A stretch of DNA of 49,503 bases from an uncultured Dialister sp. (GTDB taxonomy: Bacteria > Bacillota > Negativicutes > Veillonellales > Dialisteraceae), in NCBI GenBank assembly GCA_900543165.1, contig UQQQ01000006.1:1-49503 (forward strand), read 5' to 3'. Below the pieces are notes generated by a model. It ran no database searches. It was not told the DNA's origin and saw only the letters and a list, made by a program, of their open reading frames with translations. The position numbers and the translations under genes were made by a program. Below, in pieces: positions 41,657 through 49,498 of the stretch; the stretch's first letter is position 1, and the number at the start of each line of letters is the position of its first letter.

Positions 41657-41817
41657 GGGAAACACTGATTAAATCGTTGTCAAATTTCATTCTTGGATTT
41701 CTATACAGAGCGAGGAATCATCTGACGCGAATAGCGAGCTATGTAAGGAAGATGATGACGAAGCTATGTATAAAAATCCATATGAAGTCTGACTCTGCGA
41801 TTGAATCCGCGTTTCCC
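41657..41817. repeat. MITE-like 160-bp palindromic element, copy 2
   Basis: GGGAAACACTGATTAAATCG at the left and GCGATTGAATCCGCGTTTCCC at the right, with the same internal sequence as copy 1 (AGCGAGGAATCATCTGACG, GAATAGCGAGCTATGTAAGG). Differences from copy 1 are a few substitutions. Confidence 0.87.
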
Positions 41818-41893
41818 TGGTTACCAGCCACTAGTCACTAGTCACTAGTCACCAGTCACCAGTCACTAGTCACCAGTCACTAGTCACTCATCC
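41817..41893. repeat. GTCACTAGTCACCA short tandem repeats
   Basis: About eight or nine units alternating CACTAGT and CACCAGT with 7-base spacing. The longest pure run of this family in the window. Confidence 0.9.
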
Positions 41894-42015
41894 CTGTTTT
41901 CAAACTTCAGGTTGTCGGGGAGAGGGAAAATTAGGAATTGGAGCAGAGCTTTTATTCGCAATCATGAGATGGCACGCCCCCTGGGCTAACCAGTCACTTT
42001 TTTTCAAATTCCCTC

Positions 42016-42044
42016 TTGACAACTCATGAAGCAGGAAGTAAAAT
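42016..42044 (+). promoter_or_regulatory. promoter of the T-box leader
   Basis: TTGACA (42016-42021), 17 bases, TAAAAT (42039-42044). Transcription would begin near 42051. Confidence 0.87.
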
Positions 42045-42062
42045 AATCACAATCTAAAACCC

Positions 42063-42297
42063 AATACCCCAAAGAAAGCTATGAACGAGACAAAAAGTAC
42101 TTGATTCCTTCTAAAGAGAGCCGATGGATGGTGAGAATCGGTGAAGAGCCTTGTATAATATCCCTCGAGAGCCCTTGTCGTGAACTGAGTAATGACAGGC
42201 GTTTCATTCACGTTACGAATAAGACTGCTAAGTACAATGTAGGGTGGTACCGCGAGACTTCGCCCCTATCTTCGAAAGAAGATAGGGGCTTTTTTTA
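42063..42297 (+). promoter_or_regulatory. T-box riboswitch, probably isoleucine-specific
   Basis: Stem I contains the GA-bulged base (ACGAGACAA pairing with TTGTCGT), AAAGTACTTG, the AGAGAGCCGATGG / GGTGAGAATCGG distal region and, on the 3' side, ATATCCCTCGAGAG. By position before the CGAGAG turn, the specifier is read as ATC (isoleucine). The T-box AGGGTGGTACCGCG is at 42241-42254, followed by terminator GCCCCTATCTTC / GAAGATAGGGGC (42262-42289) and seven Ts. Uncharged tRNA-Ile would favour the antiterminator. The downstream gene is a branched-chain amino-acid binding protein, which agrees. Confidence 0.88.
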
Positions 42298-42330
42298 CCC
42301 GCATTGACTTAGCATAGAGTGAAATATCGG

Positions 42331-42382
42331 AGTGGTACCGCGCACGCGCCTCCGCGGGCAGAAATGCCGGCGGAGGCTTTTT
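42331..42382 (+). promoter_or_regulatory. second, truncated T-box antiterminator/terminator module
   Basis: AGTGGTACCGCG repeats the core T-box word, followed by terminator GCCTCCGC / GCGGAGGC with an inner GGCA/TGCC stem, then TTTTT. Only about 35 bases separate it from the first terminator, so there is no room for a second Stem I or specifier. The leader therefore has two terminators in series but one codon-reading domain. Confidence 0.75.
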
Positions 42383-42440
42383 ATTTCCTCATACGATCTT
42401 TCGGGGTGGAGTAGCAAATTTTTGAAAGAGGTAGAAAATC

Positions 42441-43604
42441 ATGCAGAAAAAATGGCTCAAAGGAATGGCAGCAGTTATGGCAGCAGCAGCACTGGCAGGT
42501 GCATTCGCAGGTTGCGGCGGAGATAAGAAAGCAGCTTCCGGCAGCGCAGATGCAGGCAAGACCGTAAAACTCGGTTTCATCACCGCTTACACCGGCCCAG
42601 GCGCAGCTTACGGCGTCGCTATGAAGGAAGGCACCGAACTCGCAGTTGAGGAAATCAATAAGAACCCGAACACCAAGGTCAAGATCGATCTCAAAGTCTA
42701 CGATACCAAGCTCGTCAAGAACGAAGCCATCAACGCTATGAAGAAGTGCATCGAACAGGATAAAGTCCTCGCTATCGAAGGCCCGATGACCACCGGCGAA
42801 GCGATGGCGGCTGACCCGATCGCCCAGCAGTCCAAAGTCGCTGTCTTCGGCACCGGCACCACCGGCCCGAAAGTCACTGAAATCGGCGACTATGTATTCC
42901 GTAACGCCATCCCGGGCAAAATGAACATCCCGCAGGTGGTCGAAAAAGCACAGAAGAAACTGGGCTTCAAAAAGATCGCTATCATGTATTCCAATAACAA
43001 TGATCAGATGGTCGGTGAACACCAGTTCTATCTGGACGCCTGCAAGAAGCTCGGCCTCGAAGTCGTTGCGGATGAAACCTTCGCAGATAAGGATACCGAC
43101 TTCTCCGCTCAGCTGACCAAGATCCAGGCAGCAAACCCGGATGTCATCGCTGTCGCAGGCCTCTATCAGGAAGGCGCTCTCATCGTGAAGAAAGCGCGTG
43201 AAATGGGCATGAACCAGTATGTTCTTGCAGGCAACGGCTTCAACAGCCCGGAATACATCAAACAGGCTGGCGAAGCAGCTGACCGCACCGTCGTAGCTAC
43301 TCCGTGGAACCCGGAAAGAAAGACCGATAAGGCACAGAACTTCCGTAAAGCGTATGTGGCTAAATACGGTCATGAACCAGATCAGTTTGCTGCTCAGGCA
43401 TATGATGCCATGTATGTCCTCCATCAGGCTGTAGAACAGTCCGGTACCACCACCGATCGCAAGAAATTCCGCGATACTCTGGCTAAGATCAGCGACTTCG
43501 AAGGCGCTACCGGTAAATTCGCATTCGATGAAAACCGCGATCCGAAGATGGATCTCGCAGTCCTCGAAGTCAAGGGCGGCAAGTGGGTACCGCTCGGAGA
43601 ATAA
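42441..43604 (+). CDS. branched-chain amino-acid ABC transporter substrate-binding lipoprotein
   Basis: A 387-residue type I periplasmic-binding fold protein of the LivJ/LivK family. The N-terminus is a lipoprotein signal: basic MQKKWLKGM, a hydrophobic stretch, then AFAGC with C25 as the lipidated residue. VKLGFITAYTGPGAAYG, GPMTTGEAMA and FAAQAYDAMYVLHQAV are family-typical. It captures branched-chain amino acids outside the membrane for an ABC importer. Codon use is highly biased, suggesting strong expression. No permease or ATPase genes follow, so it works with a transporter encoded elsewhere. The T-box leader suggests control by isoleucine supply. Confidence 0.9.
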   Translation: MQKKWLKGMAAVMAAAALAGAFAGCGGDKKAASGSADAGKTVKLGFITAYTGPGAAYGVAMKEGTELAVEEINKNPNTKVKIDLKVYDTKLVKNEAINAMKKCIEQDKVLAIEGPMTTGEAMAADPIAQQSKVAVFGTGTTGPKVTEIGDYVFRNAIPGKMNIPQVVEKAQKKLGFKKIAIMYSNNNDQMVGEHQFYLDACKKLGLEVVADETFADKDTDFSAQLTKIQAANPDVIAVAGLYQEGALIVKKAREMGMNQYVLAGNGFNSPEYIKQAGEAADRTVVATPWNPERKTDKAQNFRKAYVAKYGHEPDQFAAQAYDAMYVLHQAVEQSGTTTDRKKFRDTLAKISDFEGATGKFAFDENRDPKMDLAVLEVKGGKWVPLGE

Positions 43605-43699
43605 TGGGGTTTTCCATTATCCTTTGATGACTCAGCTTGGATGAATGAGCCGACAGGTTTCGTAGTTCCATAGAATCTATTGAACCGGTGTATACATTG

Positions 43700-43766
43700 A
43701 CGGTCAGCTTTAAGGCATTCCATATCCGCGTTTTTCAGGACATAGAGCCTTACGGCTGGCCGTTTT
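43700..43766 (+). terminator. probable terminator of the binding-protein gene
   Basis: Arms ACGGTCAGCTTTAAGGC (43700-43716) and GCCTTACGGCTGGCCGT (43747-43763) pair with a few mismatches around a 30-base loop; TTTT follows. It starts about 95 bases after the stop. Confidence 0.6.
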
Positions 43767-43879
43767 CCATTCCGTATAAGTGGAAATCGGATGCATTCTT
43801 CTTTCCTTAAGTCACGAGTCACCAGTCAAAAAAATTATTGAATCAGTGTTTCCTCAGTACCCAACAGGAGGGCAATCAT

Positions 43880-45253
43880 ATGACAAATCAAAATGGGAAT
43901 AGCCGCAGTACCTTTTCTGGGGGAATGGGGTATGTGCTGGCTGTCGCAGGCAGCGCTGTCGGCCTCGGGAATATCTGGAGATTCCCGTACCTCGCCGCGG
44001 AGTATGGCGGAGGCATCTTCCTCCTGACCTATCTCCTGCTGGCCGTCACCTTCGGCTATACAATGATCGTTTCTGAGACCGCACTTGGACGCGGGACGAG
44101 AAAGAGCCCGGTCGGAGCTTTCCACCATTTCGGGAAGAGCGGCTTCTTTACCGCAGGCGGCTGGATCAATGCTGTCATCCCGATGCTGATCCTGCCGTAC
44201 TATAGCGTCATTGGCGGCTGGGTCACCCGTTACCTCTTCGAATACCTCGCCGGTGATACGAAAATGCTTGCGACGGATACCTTCTTCGGCGCTTTCATCT
44301 CTGACGGCATGGCGGCTGAATTCTGGTTCATCGTCTTCACCGCTGGCGTCCTTGCCATCATTCTCGCCGGCGTCAAGAATGGTGTCGAGCGCGTATCCAA
44401 GATCATGATGCCGGTACTCATCGTGCTTGCCATCATGGTGGCCGGTTACTCCGTCACGCTGCCCGGTGCGTGGGCAGGCGTCACTTACTTCATGGTGCCG
44501 AATATCGACCATTTTTCATGGATGACGGTCGTCTCTGCGATGGGGCAGATGTTCTACTCTCTTTCTGTCGCGATGGGGATCCTCTATACATATGGCTCTT
44601 ACATGAAGAAGGAATTTGATGTGGAGCATGCGACCTTTCAGGTCATCGCTTTCGACTCAGGGATTTCTGTTCTCGCCAGCCTTATGATCATCCCGGCGGT
44701 CTTTGCCTTCTCCGGCGGCGATCCGTCTATGCTGAATGCAGGCCCGTCTCTCATGTTCATCACCATCCCGAAGGTCTTTGCCAGCATGGGGCTTGGGACC
44801 CTCGTGGGTGTCGTATTCTTCACACTTGTTCTCTTTGCGGCTCTTACCTCGGCGATTTCTCTGGCAGAAACCAGCGTCTCCACCTTTCAGGATGAATGCG
44901 GCTGGAGCCGTAATTTCTCGACCTTTGCGGTTTTCATCCTGATGATCGTCTTAGGCTCTCTTTCTTCGCTCGGATTCGGCCCGCTTGCATCCTTCACCAT
45001 CTTTGGCATGGACATTCTTACCTTCTTTGATTTCCTGACGAATTCCATCATGATGCCGGTCTCGGCCTTTGCGACCTGCGTCCTCATCGTGGTGACTGTC
45101 GGGATCAAGTGGATCGAGAACGAAGTGAAGCAGTCTTCGAAATTCCGCTATGAATGCGTCTATGGTCTTTTCGTCCGCTTCCTCGCGCCGATTTGCCTCG
45201 CTGTCATTTTCATCTCGTCTCTGGCGAATGTACTGGGATTCATTCATATGTAG
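43880..45253 (+). CDS. sodium:neurotransmitter symporter (NSS/SNF) family transporter
   Basis: A 457-residue membrane protein with about 11-12 predicted transmembrane segments. The N-terminal GYVLAVAGSAVGLGNIWRFPYL is the hallmark of NSS transporters (sodium and substrate site, as in LeuT and MhsT); AEYGGGIFLLTYLLL follows. Such bacterial proteins import amino acids with sodium. ATG 43880 follows AGGAGGGCAATC; the open frame extends 14 codons upstream into a MITE remnant. Substrate cannot be read directly; proximity to the amino-acid binding protein is suggestive only. Confidence 0.92.
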   Translation: MTNQNGNSRSTFSGGMGYVLAVAGSAVGLGNIWRFPYLAAEYGGGIFLLTYLLLAVTFGYTMIVSETALGRGTRKSPVGAFHHFGKSGFFTAGGWINAVIPMLILPYYSVIGGWVTRYLFEYLAGDTKMLATDTFFGAFISDGMAAEFWFIVFTAGVLAIILAGVKNGVERVSKIMMPVLIVLAIMVAGYSVTLPGAWAGVTYFMVPNIDHFSWMTVVSAMGQMFYSLSVAMGILYTYGSYMKKEFDVEHATFQVIAFDSGISVLASLMIIPAVFAFSGGDPSMLNAGPSLMFITIPKVFASMGLGTLVGVVFFTLVLFAALTSAISLAETSVSTFQDECGWSRNFSTFAVFILMIVLGSLSSLGFGPLASFTIFGMDILTFFDFLTNSIMMPVSAFATCVLIVVTVGIKWIENEVKQSSKFRYECVYGLFVRFLAPICLAVIFISSLANVLGFIHM

Positions 45254-45303
45254 CGGATGAAACGTGATCCAAAGATCTTTCTTGCTTCTGTGTAAAACGA
45301 CTA

Positions 45304-45332
45304 TTAACAAATCTCTCATGTGGTGCTATAAT
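45304..45332 (+). promoter_or_regulatory. promoter of tRNA-Val(CAC)
   Basis: TTAACA (45304-45309), 17 bases, TATAAT (45327-45332), with the mature tRNA beginning 15 bases later. Confidence 0.88.
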
Positions 45333-45346
45333 ACATAGTATCACAT

Positions 45347-45423
45347 GGGGCTATAGCTCAGTTGGTCAGAGCGCTTCGCTCACATCGAAGAGGTCTCTGG
45401 TTCGAACCCAGATAGTCCCACCA
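45347..45423 (+). tRNA. tRNA-Val, anticodon CAC
   Basis: A 77-base cloverleaf: acceptor GGGGCTA / TAGTCCC, D-arm GCTC...GAGC, anticodon stem CTTCG / CGAAG with loop CTCACAT giving anticodon CAC (reads GUG), T-arm CTGGTTCGAACCCAG, discriminator A and an encoded CCA end. It has its own promoter and terminator. Confidence 0.95.
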
Positions 45424-45424
45424 C

Positions 45425-45448
45425 AAAACCCGCCTGATGGCGGGTTTT
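45425..45448 (+). terminator. terminator of tRNA-Val(CAC)
   Basis: AAAACCCGCC / GGCGGGTTTT with loop TGAT, directly after CCA. Confidence 0.9.
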
Positions 45449-45509
45449 CTATTGGAATCATGGATATATCCACAGGCCATCTCTGAGGAAAAGTAATTAT
45501 AAAAACAGC

Positions 45510-45538
45510 TTGCATATTTCTCTCATGTCGTGTATAAT
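45510..45538 (+). promoter_or_regulatory. promoter of tRNA-Val(GAC)
   Basis: TTGCAT (45510-45515), 17 bases, TATAAT (45533-45538). Confidence 0.88.
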
Positions 45539-45553
45539 ACATTTATCTGACAT

Positions 45554-45630
45554 GGGGTTATAGCTCAGCTGGTTAGAGCGCTTCGTTGACATCGAAGAGG
45601 TCTTTGGTTCGAATCCAAATAGTCCCACCA
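45554..45630 (+). tRNA. tRNA-Val, anticodon GAC
   Basis: A 77-base cloverleaf nearly identical to the upstream tRNA: acceptor GGGGTTA / TAGTCCC, anticodon loop TTGACAT giving GAC (reads GUC/GUU), T-arm TTGGTTCGAATCCAA, encoded CCA. The two genes, with their promoters (CTCTCATGT spacer, TATAATACAT) and terminators, look like a tandem duplication followed by anticodon change. Confidence 0.95.
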
Positions 45631-45632
45631 TG

Positions 45633-45658
45633 AAAAACCCGCCAAATGGCGGGTTTTT
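45633..45658 (+). terminator. terminator of tRNA-Val(GAC)
   Basis: AAAAACCCGCC / GGCGGGTTTTT with loop AAAT. Confidence 0.9.
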
Positions 45659-45873
45659 GTGTTATATAAAGGTAGGTGGCCGGAAATTGGAAGTGACGGT
45701 CATAAAGCTGACTCATGCCTGGGATCGGGCCAATGGTGAAAGCAGTGGCTTACGGAATGTCCCGTTCCATGCTTTTTGCGTCTCTTAATCTCTCTTTTTT
45801 AAGGCTCCTTTTTATTCCAAGAACTGACACTGAAAGCGTATTGCATTCCTTTTTATAATAACAGGTGATCTCT

Positions 45874-46779
45874 ATGCATCTTATCGCTATTTTTCTCGTT
45901 ATGACGGCCGGCATCATGTGGGCAGGCTGCGGGCTTGCGGCGCAGGATTTTTTACAAAAAAGTACACTCGACTCGATGGATCTGACGGTCTTCCGCATGT
46001 TTTGTGCGAGCGGCATCATGCTGCTTGTGACCATTGCCAAGGGGGAGCTGAAAGACAGCTGGCAGAAACTGGGTCGGCAGCCGTCACTCTGGTGGGGGCT
46101 GATCTTCTACGGTGTGGTCGGCCTGATGCTGATGCACTATACCTACTTTGCTTCGATCGCCGCCGGCAATGCGGCAGCGGCGACGGTCATCCAGTATACC
46201 TGTCCGGCGATGGTGATCCTTTGGATTTCCTTTCAAAAAAGGCGGCTGCCGCTCACTGGAGAGCTTACAGCCGTCGTGCTGGCGATCATCGGCGTCCTCC
46301 TTCTGGTGACAGGCGGAGATGTGAGTCGTCTCTCTGTACCTGCGGATTGCGTGTATCTGGGGCTGGCGTCAGCGGCCTTTTTCGCTATCTGCTGTGTATT
46401 TCCGAAGCGCTTCATCGGTGTACTGGATAATTCCTTCGTCCTCGCGCTAGGCATGTTCACCGGAGCCGTGGCAGCTTACATCATCAATCCGATGGGGGAC
46501 TTTTCCGGTTTCTTTGCTCCGGAAGTCCGCTTCGATATTTTCTGGATCGTTGTCCTTGGTACGGCGCTATCTTTTACCTGCTACAATGCGGGGCTTCGAT
46601 TTCTTCCTGCCTCACAGGCTTCCGTCACTGCGACCATCGAGCCGGCGATCTCTGTCATCGCTTCTTATTTCATCTTTCATACCCATTTCAATTTTGTTCA
46701 GGGCTTTGGCATCCTGCTTGTCCTTCTGGCCATTGCAGCGCCGGGCATTTTTGAAAATGAAAAGGCGGCGGGAGAATGA
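45874..46779 (+). CDS. EamA family (DMT) transporter, copy 1
   Basis: A 301-residue membrane protein with about 10 predicted transmembrane helices in two EamA repeats. GIMWAGCGLAAQDFLQKS, GLMLMHYTYFASIAAGNAAAATVIQYTCPAMV and the second-repeat LPASQASVTATIEPAISVIASY are typical of drug/metabolite exporters. ATG 45874 follows AGGTGATCTCT; a GTG at 45865 lies inside that ribosome-binding site. Substrate unknown. A paralogue with the same block layout follows, with about 110 bases between. Confidence 0.9.
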   Translation: MHLIAIFLVMTAGIMWAGCGLAAQDFLQKSTLDSMDLTVFRMFCASGIMLLVTIAKGELKDSWQKLGRQPSLWWGLIFYGVVGLMLMHYTYFASIAAGNAAAATVIQYTCPAMVILWISFQKRRLPLTGELTAVVLAIIGVLLLVTGGDVSRLSVPADCVYLGLASAAFFAICCVFPKRFIGVLDNSFVLALGMFTGAVAAYIINPMGDFSGFFAPEVRFDIFWIVVLGTALSFTCYNAGLRFLPASQASVTATIEPAISVIASYFIFHTHFNFVQGFGILLVLLAIAAPGIFENEKAAGE

Positions 46780-46889
46780 TCATCGGATCAAAAGCGGGTG
46801 TCACTTCTGTGCGATAATATAGAGAGTCCTTTTTTATTTTCTAAGGAGAATCTATCATATCCCATTCCTCGAATCATTTCGCGATCGTC

Positions 46890-47783
46890 ATGGTCGTCTT
46901 AGCCGGCATCATGTGGGCCGGAAGCGGCATCGGGGCCGAGAATTTCTTCGAGAAGTGCTCTATGAACTCCATGGAGCTCACAGCCTTTCGCATGATGGCG
47001 GCCGGATTCATTCTGATCGGGGTGACGGTATGGCAGGGAAAGATGAAAGAAAGTCTCATATGTCTTCGAAAGAAGCCGCGGCTCTGGATCGACATTGTGA
47101 TCTACGCCATTCTAGGTCTTATGCTGATGCACTACACCTACTTCGAAGCCATCGCATATGGCAACGCCGCGACGGCAACCGTCGTACTTTACAGCTGCCC
47201 CGCCATGGTCATCTGCTACAATGCCATCCGCCATCGCAAGCTGCCCTCGAAAGAGGAGGTCATCACGGTTCTTCTGGCTGTCGGAGGCACCTATCTTCTT
47301 GTGACAGGCGGCGATCCTTCGAAGCTCAGAGTCTCATTTCTCTGCATAGCGCTTGCGTTATTCAATGGGGTGGTTTATTCCTTCGCTTCGATCTACCCGA
47401 AGCACATTTTCCTTCAGGTAGATAAGACTTTCGTCCTCGCTGTCAGTATGATCATCGGAGCGCTGGCCTGCTGGGCCTTTGCCCCGCAGATCGACTGGCT
47501 CGCCTTCTTCGATCCGCATATCTTCTTCGGCGTCGCATGGATCGTCCTCTTCGGTACGGTCACGGCCTTCCTCTTATATAATGCAGGCCTCATGTACCTG
47601 TCCCCGCAGCAGGCGCTCATCACGGCGGCAAGTGAACCGGCGGCCTCCGTCATCCTTTCCTGCCTTATCTTCGGCATGAGCTTCGTCGGTCTCCAGCTTG
47701 TCGGGATCCTGATGGTCATTCTTGCGATCGTGATGCCGGCGGTGGATCTGGGAAAACTTTTGCGTAGCCCCGATGCCAAGTGA
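46890..47783 (+). CDS. EamA family (DMT) transporter, copy 2
   Basis: A 10-helix exporter paralogous to the previous gene: AGIMWAGSGIGAENFFEKCSM, GLMLMHYTYFEAIAYGNAATAT and LSPQQALITAASEPAASVILS align block by block. ATG 46890 is the first ordinary start, but it lacks a ribosome-binding site and trims the first helix. AAGGAG at 46843-46848 instead points to an in-frame ATA at 46857, whose product (SHSSNHFAIVMVVLAGIMWAG) matches the N-terminal length of copy 1. A non-canonical ATA start, or a lost ATG, is therefore possible. The two genes probably arose by tandem duplication. Confidence 0.85.
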   Translation: MVVLAGIMWAGSGIGAENFFEKCSMNSMELTAFRMMAAGFILIGVTVWQGKMKESLICLRKKPRLWIDIVIYAILGLMLMHYTYFEAIAYGNAATATVVLYSCPAMVICYNAIRHRKLPSKEEVITVLLAVGGTYLLVTGGDPSKLRVSFLCIALALFNGVVYSFASIYPKHIFLQVDKTFVLAVSMIIGALACWAFAPQIDWLAFFDPHIFFGVAWIVLFGTVTAFLLYNAGLMYLSPQQALITAASEPAASVILSCLIFGMSFVGLQLVGILMVILAIVMPAVDLGKLLRSPDAK

Positions 47784-47863
47784 TGCTGGATCGGCGAAAA
47801 GTATGTGTATTTAAATATATAAATAATCGACTTTATCGAATGTTGATGACATTTGCAAATTGG

Positions 47864-47892
47864 TGTACAAACAGGGGCATTTAGGGTATAAT
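47864..47892 (+). promoter_or_regulatory. promoter of the NhaC gene
   Basis: TGTACA (47864-47869), 17 bases, TATAAT (47887-47892). Confidence 0.65.
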
Positions 47893-47948
47893 AAACAAAA
47901 TATTACATTGCAGCGGGGATGCTGCTTTTAAGAGAGAGGGATGAGGGA

Positions 47949-49439
47949 ATGAGTGAAACCATCTGGTCACTGCTGCCGCCAGTCGTGACGATTATTCTGG
48001 CATTGGCGACGAAGGAAGTCTACATGTCGCTGGCCATTGGTATTTTCATGGGTGCCTTTATGTTCACCGGCTTCAGCGTACTTGGTGCTATCGACACGAT
48101 GTTCAAGATCATGTCGGACAAGGTCGGGGGCAATGTGTACATCCTGGTTTTCCTGGTACTGCTCGGCATCATGGTGGCGGCCATTCAGAAATCAGGGGCT
48201 TCGCAGGCATATGGAGACTATGCAGCGCGCACGATCAAGGGGAAGAAGAGCGCACTCTTTGTCACCATGGTGCTTGGTATTTTGATTTTTATTGATGACT
48301 ATTTCAACTGCCTCACGGTCGGTACGGTCATGCGTCCTGTTACAGACCGCTTCAAGATCACCCGTGCGAAGCTCGCCTACATCATCGATGCGACAGCGGC
48401 GCCGGTCTGCATCATCGCTCCGGTCTCTTCTTGGGCGGCGGCAGTCACTTCTTCTTTGCCGGAGGGCAGCGACATCGATGGTTTTGCGCTCTTCCTTTCG
48501 ACCATTCCGCTGAATCTCTATGCATGGCTGACTGTCATTTTCATGCTGGTTCTCATCTGGACGGGCAAAGACTTCTCCCGCATGGCTGCTTTTGAAAAGA
48601 AAAGCGGCGGCACGCTGGTGATTCCGGAAGAATACGCGGATGACGAATCGAGCGCGCCGGTGGGCAATGGCCGCATCATTGACCTTGTGCTCCCGCTCTT
48701 CGTCCTGATTTGCGGCTGTATCTTCGGCATGCTCTATACAGGCGGCATTCTGGAAGGCAAAGGCGTCGCGGACGCTTTCGCAAACTGTGAGTCTGCAAGA
48801 GGCCTTGTCATCGGCTCTTTCATTGCGCTTGTATTCACCTTTGTTCTGTATATTCCAAGAAAGGTGCTTTCCTTTGGCACGTTCTGCTCCTGCTTCGGCG
48901 AAGGCTTCAAGCAGATGACCTCGGCCATCATGATCCTGACGCTCGCATGGACGCTCTCCGGTGTGGTCGGCAAAGAATATCTGAATATCGGCGGCTATGT
49001 AGGAAATGTGGTCAGCGACAATGCGTCGGTGGCTATCCTGCTCCCGGCACTTTTCTTCCTGGTGGCCATCGGTCTTGCTTTTGCGACCGGTACCTCTTGG
49101 GGGACCTTCGGCATTCTGATCCCGATCGTGCTGGCTGTCGTGAATAACGACCAGAGCCTCATGGTCATGACGGTCGCTGCGGTGCTGGCCGGCTCTGTCG
49201 GCGGGGATCATATTTCTCCGATCTCCGATACGACGATCCTTGCTTCGGCAGGCGCGCAGTGTCACCATATCGACCATGTCTCGACCCAGATTCCCTATGT
49301 CATGGTAGTCGCTTCGAGCTGCGTCGTCGGTTACCTGGTAGATGGATTCACAGGAAATGGTCTGGCAGGCGGCGCGGTGGCGCTTGTCATGATGCTTGCT
49401 ATCCAGTTCTTTTTCCTGAAATTCCGCTCGAATGGATAA
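47949..49439 (+). CDS. NhaC family Na+/H+ antiporter
   Basis: A 496-residue membrane protein with about 11-12 predicted transmembrane segments. Conserved blocks: IFIDDYFNCLTVGTVMRPVTD, APVCIIAPVSSWAA, FATGTSWGTFGILIPI and GDHISPISDTTILASAGA, all typical of NhaC-type exchangers (some relatives exchange malate/lactate or amino acids). ATG 47949 follows GATGAGGGA; an upstream ATG at 47919 overlaps the leader and adds ten polar residues. It has its own promoter and terminator. Sodium extrusion would support the sodium-coupled NSS symporter. Confidence 0.92.
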   Translation: MSETIWSLLPPVVTIILALATKEVYMSLAIGIFMGAFMFTGFSVLGAIDTMFKIMSDKVGGNVYILVFLVLLGIMVAAIQKSGASQAYGDYAARTIKGKKSALFVTMVLGILIFIDDYFNCLTVGTVMRPVTDRFKITRAKLAYIIDATAAPVCIIAPVSSWAAAVTSSLPEGSDIDGFALFLSTIPLNLYAWLTVIFMLVLIWTGKDFSRMAAFEKKSGGTLVIPEEYADDESSAPVGNGRIIDLVLPLFVLICGCIFGMLYTGGILEGKGVADAFANCESARGLVIGSFIALVFTFVLYIPRKVLSFGTFCSCFGEGFKQMTSAIMILTLAWTLSGVVGKEYLNIGGYVGNVVSDNASVAILLPALFFLVAIGLAFATGTSWGTFGILIPIVLAVVNNDQSLMVMTVAAVLAGSVGGDHISPISDTTILASAGAQCHHIDHVSTQIPYVMVVASSCVVGYLVDGFTGNGLAGGAVALVMMLAIQFFFLKFRSNG

Positions 49440-49448
49440 ATGAAAATG

Positions 49449-49498
49449 AAAAAGGGGCTGTGAAGAAATGAGGATTCATTTCTTCACAGCCCCTTTTT
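49449..49498. terminator. terminator of the NhaC gene
   Basis: A perfect 23-bp stem, AAAAAGGGGCTGTGAAGAAA... with its complement, loop GGAT, flanked by A and T runs so it can work on both strands. Confidence 0.93.

Larger units (their letters stand above)
41439..42015. repeat. repeat mosaic between rpsR and the T-box leader
   Basis: GAATTAGGAATTAGGAAT run (41512-41532), GGCGGCTTCGCCGC hairpin, CAAAGATTTCTCGCTTCGCTC (shared with 10793 and, inverted, 20310), MITE-like element (41657-41817), GTCACTAG run (41817-41893). No gene is seen. Confidence 0.7.

Noticed and set aside
41817..41893. CRISPR-like array
   Set aside because: Units are 7-9 bases and contiguous; there are no unique spacers and no cas genes.
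42300..42330. Second complete T-box riboswitch
   Set aside because: Only about 35 bases precede the second T-box word, too short for Stem I and a specifier.
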